Assembly: GCF_026262505.1 (NCBI RefSeq)
Contig: NC_067208.1
Location: 4,163,962-4,227,961 of the forward strand
Origin: Trichomonas vaginalis G3
Lineage: Eukaryota > Parabasalia > Trichomonadida > Trichomonadidae
Direction: 5' to 3'
Length of the DNA: 64,000 bases
This document shows positions 59,269-64,000 of the stretch, one piece after another. Both the position numbers and the translations under genes were made by a program. The notes beneath the pieces are model-generated. The model had not been told where the DNA came from, made no database searches, and saw only the letters and a program-made list of their open reading frames with translations. Numbering within the stretch: the first letter of the stretch is position 1; each line of letters starts with the position of its first letter.

Positions 59269-60471
59269 ATGTCTGTTCCTCCCTGGCAACGCGCAATTGC
59301 TATTCCAGGTATGCTTTTTTTCGGAACTTGCACCGTCGTTATTCAGAAATTCTTGTTTGAGCAAACTTCAGTTGGTAGAGACTGCTACAAAAATCCACAC
59401 AAATTCAGCAAGCCATGGTTCCAAACAAACTCAATGTTTGTCGGTATGTGCCTTGCCCTTGTAGTTTATGAAGTTCAAAGATGTTTCGAAAAAGCTAAAA
59501 CACAAAAAGAAGATACACTTGCTTCTCAACTTGACGAATCACAAACATCCGAAGCTGATAGAGGTAATAAGAATCACTGGAAATTCTACTTCTATGTTGC
59601 TGGTCCTGCTTGCTGCGATTTACTTGCTACTTCACTTATGAACATTGGCTTGCTTTACATTCAAGCTTCTGTATGGCAAATGCTTCGTGGTTCCATGGTT
59701 TTCTTCTCCTCAATTTTCTGCGCTTTCATCCTCAAACGCCCACACTATCCATACATGTGGTGGTCTGTTCTCTTCATTATCATTGCCCTTGCCATTGTCG
59801 GTTTCGCTGCTGTTGCTTCTACAGGTGTTGGCAAGGCTGGCGTTACAACAGGCCAAGTTGTTATGGCCATTGCTTTAACAGTTGGCTCTCAGCTTATTCA
59901 AGCCTCACAGATTGTCGTCGAAGACTTCCTTCTCCACGATCTTACATGCTCTCCAGTCCTTATTGTCGGTCTTGAAGGTATGTGGGGCACAATCATCACA
60001 TGCGCTCTCTTCCTCCCAATTATTCAGAACATGAAGGGCCCAGAAGGCAATGGTATCCATGAAGATACATTAGATACATTCATCATGATTAAGAACAACA
60101 CAGTTCTTATTATCTTCGTTATTTTCTACGTTTTAGTCATTCTCCTTTACAACGTCACCGGTATGTTTGTTACTAATATTACATCTGCTGTCGTCAGAAC
60201 AATCCTTGAAGGCCTTCGTACACTCTGCATTTGGATAGTCCAACTTATCATTTACTACGCAGCTCCAAGGAGTTACTTCAACAAGCACCCAGATATTGGA
60301 GAAGCCCTCACTCCATGGAGTGCTATGCAGCTTGCAGGCTTCCTCCTTTTGTTCACTGGAATGCTCACATACAACAAGATTCTCCGTATGCCATTCTTCA
60401 AATACCCAACCGATGGGCAGCCGAAAGTTGACGTTATCAACGACGAGCCACTCATTGCTAAGGATAACTAA
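59269..60471 (+). CDS. SLC35/EamA-type membrane transporter
   Basis: The protein has 400 residues with about ten hydrophobic segments. After a TM with a GTCTVVIQKF pattern comes a hydrophilic stretch (~65-95, QTSEADRGNKN), then CCDLLATSLMNIGLLY, VWQMLRGSMVFFSSIFCAFILKR and GVGKAGVTTGQVVMA, typical of the SLC35F6/nucleotide-sugar-transporter-like group. The residues MLRGSMVFF correspond to the conserved fourth helix of that fold. The location would be an endomembrane or lysosome. The ATG follows TCAATAAA, an Inr-like box, eight bases upstream. The substrate is not predictable. Confidence 0.92.
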   Translation: MSVPPWQRAIAIPGMLFFGTCTVVIQKFLFEQTSVGRDCYKNPHKFSKPWFQTNSMFVGMCLALVVYEVQRCFEKAKTQKEDTLASQLDESQTSEADRGNKNHWKFYFYVAGPACCDLLATSLMNIGLLYIQASVWQMLRGSMVFFSSIFCAFILKRPHYPYMWWSVLFIIIALAIVGFAAVASTGVGKAGVTTGQVVMAIALTVGSQLIQASQIVVEDFLLHDLTCSPVLIVGLEGMWGTIITCALFLPIIQNMKGPEGNGIHEDTLDTFIMIKNNTVLIIFVIFYVLVILLYNVTGMFVTNITSAVVRTILEGLRTLCIWIVQLIIYYAAPRSYFNKHPDIGEALTPWSAMQLAGFLLLFTGMLTYNKILRMPFFKYPTDGQPKVDVINDEPLIAKDN

Positions 60472-60574
60472 AGATTTTATTTAAGTTCTCATCTTTTAAT
60501 TCATGAACAACTTAATATTTATATAATAACTAACAATATTTATTATCTACTTTGGTTTTTAGATTTTTTTTTAA

Positions 60575-63020
60575 GGGTGCACTACGAGGATTAAAAAGTC
60601 CTCAATTTTTTCAGAGAGTTTTATCAATTTGCTAATCCTCCAAAATAATAAAAACTTACTTTTTTCTTTACAGGAATAGATTTTTTTGATTAATATACAT
60701 CATTTAGAATCACATAAGGTAGCTTCATATCATATATAATTTTTGAGGTCCAATCTCAACTCCTTAAGGGATTTTGAAAAACACTCGAAAAAATAGGATT
60801 TTCGAAAAATTTTTAGCATGTTTATGTTTCTCTTTATTTTGACCGAGAATTATAATTTTTCTTTTTACCATATCATTGGTACATATATGATGATTCTATT
60901 AATACAAATTATTTTCAAAAAAACTCGTTTTTCAAGGACCTTAAGGCTTCTCTCCGATGTGAACTGATCCTCTCAATTTTTCCATGATCTTAAGGTACCA
61001 AACTCCTCATGCAGTCAGTTTCATGGGGTATTACCTATAAGATATCATTGCTTGACCTTTGCAGATATTATAACAAAGGTTATTTTTTAAAAAATCCTAA
61101 ATTTAAAAGAACTTGAAATTATTCCGCATTTTTCGTCTAAAACAAGTTTTTTTCAACTTTGGATAATATGATTCTACTATTCATGTGTTCATCATTGCGC
61201 TTACTCCCACCTCTAAATTACATACATTTTATGTCGAAAAAGTAGATTTTGGTCTAAATTTTTTCGATTTTGTACGAGGTTTCCGAAGGGTGGTGAAGTG
61301 ACTTTTTAAAAACTCTGATGCTATATTCATAATCCTTATTAATTGAATAAGCATAATCCACTCTTCTTTTTTTTATTTTGCATGAAAAAACCGGCATTAT
61401 TTAAATCCAAATTTGAATTTGAAAAAGAGTGATTGTAAATGTTTTAATTGGAAGTATGATATGCAAATTTACGGTCAATTAAAAGTTTTTCACTTGATAA
61501 TCTTTTTTGTTGATGAATTTTTGATTAAAAGGATTTCAATTAGGTATTTTGCGATGTAACACCTGTTATTCTGAAAGAATTTAGTTTATCATCATGAAAT
61601 TATATACTGATAAGAAAAAAGTCTAAATTTGATTAAACTGATATAGGGATAGTTGCCTCTTCAAGTTGAATTTCTATTATGAAATTCATAAAAGCCTATA
61701 ATAAATGTTTTGGCAAATAATGTTTTTATATCAATTAAGAAAATCATAATAAAGTAAATTATAGCATTCCTTATGCCAGATAGCTTATCATACGAAATAG
61801 GGCATCACTATGTTCCTTATATTAGATTCGAAAATAATGAAGAAGATGTATTTGTATATCTAGATGATGCAAAAAATATTCACATTACAGATTTTGAATC
61901 TGTTTGCAGCATTCAATTAGAAGATCATAGGCCAACTTTATTAGTATTTGAAAAATTTGAAATTTAATTTCAAGTAATTATACTTTTTATATTGAATAAA
62001 TATTTGTTTGTAACATTCTTTTGAATTGGTACTGTTTATTTTTTCATCTATTCTTTTGAATATAATTTTTAAAAATGTAACGTCTTATTGGTTTCGGAAT
62101 ACAAAATAAATTAATAGGTTTGAATATATTCTCTAGGCATTTTCGTAATATACTACTTGAGTTACATGCATTCGGTCAAATTTTGGATAATGCAATTTAA
62201 TCTTGAGCAAAAACAGCGTCTTCGGACCAACAAGCATTTAAAGAACCCAAGTTGTATTTTTTTTGAAATTTTTTATTTTTGAGGTATTAAAATCCCCGTC
62301 TCCAGAAAGAATGTGAAATGAAAGCTGATACAGACCGTTTGGTCGGAGAGAAGCCTTAAAAAAGGCCCAAAAAATCCATGACCTGCACTCGGAGGATAAA
62401 AAATTTTAAAAAGTAGTGATTTAGTCTTCAAAATCATATGATAGATTATATAAATGGCATATATTAGATATTCTATATTATTTTTGGCAAAAATTGATGG
62501 AATTGAAATAATATTTCTTATTTCTGCCGAATTCTCCTAAAACTCATAAAATCCTCAAATTATGAATTTGTACATAAATTGAGAAAGGTAAATCTTCATT
62601 CTTCCAATGAATAAAAAAAAAAGTAATTAAAAGTTATTTGTTTAGTAACACAACAATCTAGTAATATTTGAATATAAATCATATAACAAAACAGGTAGGA
62701 GACAATTGTTTGAAATTTCGCAAATAATAAAACGAAAATCATAGTGTGGGTTTGAAATTTACAATAACTGAACGCAGTGTGTATGAAATAACTGATCTGT
62801 TTGAAATTAATTGCTGTAAATTCGAAATAATATTTTTAATTTGGTATAAATTTTGAATTTAGAAGCTGTGAATGAAAGGGAAGCAAGTACTTAATGAAGG
62901 AATGTGTTTGGACCAATGTTCATTTTTTCGCTTTTTTTCGTATTTCGAAGTACCCAAAGTACAAGGATTTTTTTTCGAAAAAAAGGAGGATTAAAAAACC
63001 GTAATCCTCCTTGTGCACCC
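60575..63020. mobile_element. TTAA-flanked non-autonomous element, 2446 bp
   Basis: Ends GGGTGCACTACGAGGATTA (60575-60593) and its inverted partner at ~63002-63020 match at 17 of 19 bases; TTAA stands outside each end (60571-60574, 63021-63024). TTAA target duplications are typical of piggyBac and Kolobok elements; Kolobok-type DNA is common in Trichomonas. An internal inverted pair TCGGAGAGAAGCCTTA (~60952-60968 and ~62345-62360) lies deeper inside. No transposase found. Confidence 0.65.
61773..61967 (+). pseudogene. C-terminal fragment of a ubiquitin-specific protease
   Basis: This 64-codon frame reads YEIGHHYVPYIRFENNEEDV, then VYLDDAKNIHITDFESV and HRPTLLVFEKF. This is the His-box end of the USP/UCH domain (GHY-x-aYvr ... 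DD ... LlvYek). The Cys-box half is absent and a stop lies just upstream of the ATG, so it cannot be an active protease. It sits inside the TTAA-flanked element, suggesting capture of a host gene piece. Confidence 0.55.
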
Positions 63021-63024
63021 TTAA

Positions 63025-63304
63025 ATAATTTTTTCGAAATATATATATTAAGCCAGATTGACCATCATCTTAATCAATACAAATGATCTTTTTCATCATA
63101 TTAATATTCATTTCAATAATTTAAATATGAAATTTGAAATTTTATTATTAAATCGAAGTTAAGGATGTGATTTGAGTTTTATTTCTTATAGATATCATTC
63201 TCGATTAAAACGAATCTGATTCGGAAACTGTCATTATATTTTGATTAAAAAAGTTAGCGTAAAATATAATTAAAATTTAGTAAAAACATATATTTTTAAG
63301 CGCC
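63025..63304. other. Intergenic spacer
   Basis: AT-rich, between the element's right end and the 3' end of the next minus-strand gene. Nothing else seen. Confidence 0.4.
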
Positions 63305-63622
63305 TTATTTGACATCAAGTTGAGTTATTCTCATTCTCCTTGTTCTGCCCTGTGGACGTTCATCATCACCATTGAAAATGTAAACAGAATAAACAAGATA
63401 GATTAATTGGTCTTGGGCACCCTTGAATTTGAAGCCCGATGTATGCTGAATTCTGCATTTCTGATTGTTGAGGAAATGATTTTTAATTGTCTCGCGATCT
63501 TGATCGCAGAGATTGTTATACTTCTCGAAAAGCTTGTCATTTGTTGTACATCTCATTACATCATCGCAGAAGAGCTCATGTGATTCTTCAATCTGAGGAA
63601 TAGGCCATTGATCGCCTCCCAT
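63305..63622 (-). CDS. Small unrecognised protein
   Basis: The protein has 105 residues from the first ATG at 63622 (MGGDQWPIPQIEES). It has four to five cysteines spread through the chain, a helical middle and a final beta-like part (DQLIYLVYSVYIFNG) followed by an Arg-rich tail. Codon use is like that of the host genes. A Gly at position 2 is not followed by a full myristoylation signal. Family unknown. Confidence 0.7.
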   Translation of the reverse strand: MGGDQWPIPQIEESHELFCDDVMRCTTNDKLFEKYNNLCDQDRETIKNHFLNNQKCRIQHTSGFKFKGAQDQLIYLVYSVYIFNGDDERPQGRTRRMRITQLDVK

Positions 63623-64000
63623 TTTCTGATAAATAAATTTTACAATTTTGTAAAGTTTATGTAATTTTTCAGTACTACTTCAGAAAAATCATTTTGATAT
63701 TAGAAGTTAGTAAAATCGAATATTGTGTATATGCAGATAAAATGATTTTCGAAAAGTGACATTACGTTCGATTTCTCCGATAAAAGTTGAGCACTTGATT
63801 TAACTATGGCAAATTGGCTCGAGTTGAATATAATTGGATTTCACATCAAGTATGTAATATGGTTTATAGACTACGTTCTCATTTATGTGATTACGTATTT
63901 GAATATTTTCACATGGTGTTAAAAATGATCCTTACTAAAGTGCATCACTACTTGTCTCAACCTGATTGAAAGCTGATAGTAGAACTTGATGACTAGTGAT
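63623..64000. other. Intergenic, end of window
   Basis: AT-rich. One copy of GAAAAGTGACA-like sequence is at 63751; otherwise nothing recognisable. Confidence 0.4.

Noticed and set aside
1..64000. Spliceosomal introns
   Set aside because: I saw no GTAYGT paired with the extended ACTAACACACAG acceptor typical of trichomonad introns; a GTAAGT near 35850 has no matching acceptor.

Overview
The window looks like nuclear DNA of a parabasalid flagellate, most likely Trichomonas vaginalis or a close relative. The signs are AT-rich intergenic DNA around intronless genes, Inr-like TCAYWW boxes a few bases upstream of several start codons, a trichomonad-type ankyrin-repeat relic, TKL and CAMKK-like kinases, a membrane subtilisin, an enkurin gene, and above all a complete Maverick/Polinton element. 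I ran no searches. Family names come from motifs I can see; gene symbols are given only for NOT4 and enkurin.

Host part, left (1-36.1 kb). In order: the end of a possible DH-PH protein (2-1216, +); an ankyrin pseudogene (1660-2349, -); a TKL kinase (2346-4913, -); a small His-rich protein (5755-6009, -); a foldback element with 417-bp arms (7250-8505); a NOT4-like RING/RRM ligase (8603-9550, +); a large propeller protein (9879-13589, +); enkurin (13922-14647, +); a coiled-coil protein (15129-16979, +); an unrecognised protein (18173-19858, -); and a subtilisin with EGF and TM segments (20509-23376, +). From 23.5 to 27.3 kb there is a repeat-rich segment: perfect hairpins, two copies of a complex direct repeat, and ten copies of a 121-bp repeat ending in a gene fragment. 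Next come an acylation-signal kinase (27505-28647, -), two unrecognised genes, a PQ-loop transporter (31795-32487, -) and a long K/E/Q-rich protein with a repeated KFAVY motif (33015-35903, -).

Maverick (36157-55914). The element is 19,758 bp with a perfect 6-bp target duplication TATTTA. Its inverted repeats match except for five versus three copies of a 67-bp unit. Plus-strand virion-type genes lie on the left, ending in a jelly-roll major capsid protein cut by a 25-N assembly gap. The middle (41.1-49.2 kb) is badly broken and partly looks like poor consensus sequence. The right part has a broken integrase, fibre-like proteins, two small MG-starting amphipathic proteins and an intact Dam-type adenine methyltransferase next to the right end.

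Right part (55.9-64 kb). An array of ten alternating A-type and B-type perfect or near-perfect hairpins (56994-58274) sits inside a ~60-bp inverted repeat. It is the most unusual structure in the window. It is followed by tRNA-Glu(CTC), an SLC35-type transporter (59269-60471, +), a 2.4-kb element with TTAA target duplication carrying a fragment of a ubiquitin-specific protease, and a small unrecognised gene (63305-63622, -).

The host genes do not form one pathway. Several (enkurin, possibly the propeller and coiled-coil neighbours) would suit a flagellated cell. The Maverick genes belong together as a virus-like replication, integration and capsid set, mostly decayed or mis-assembled in this copy.
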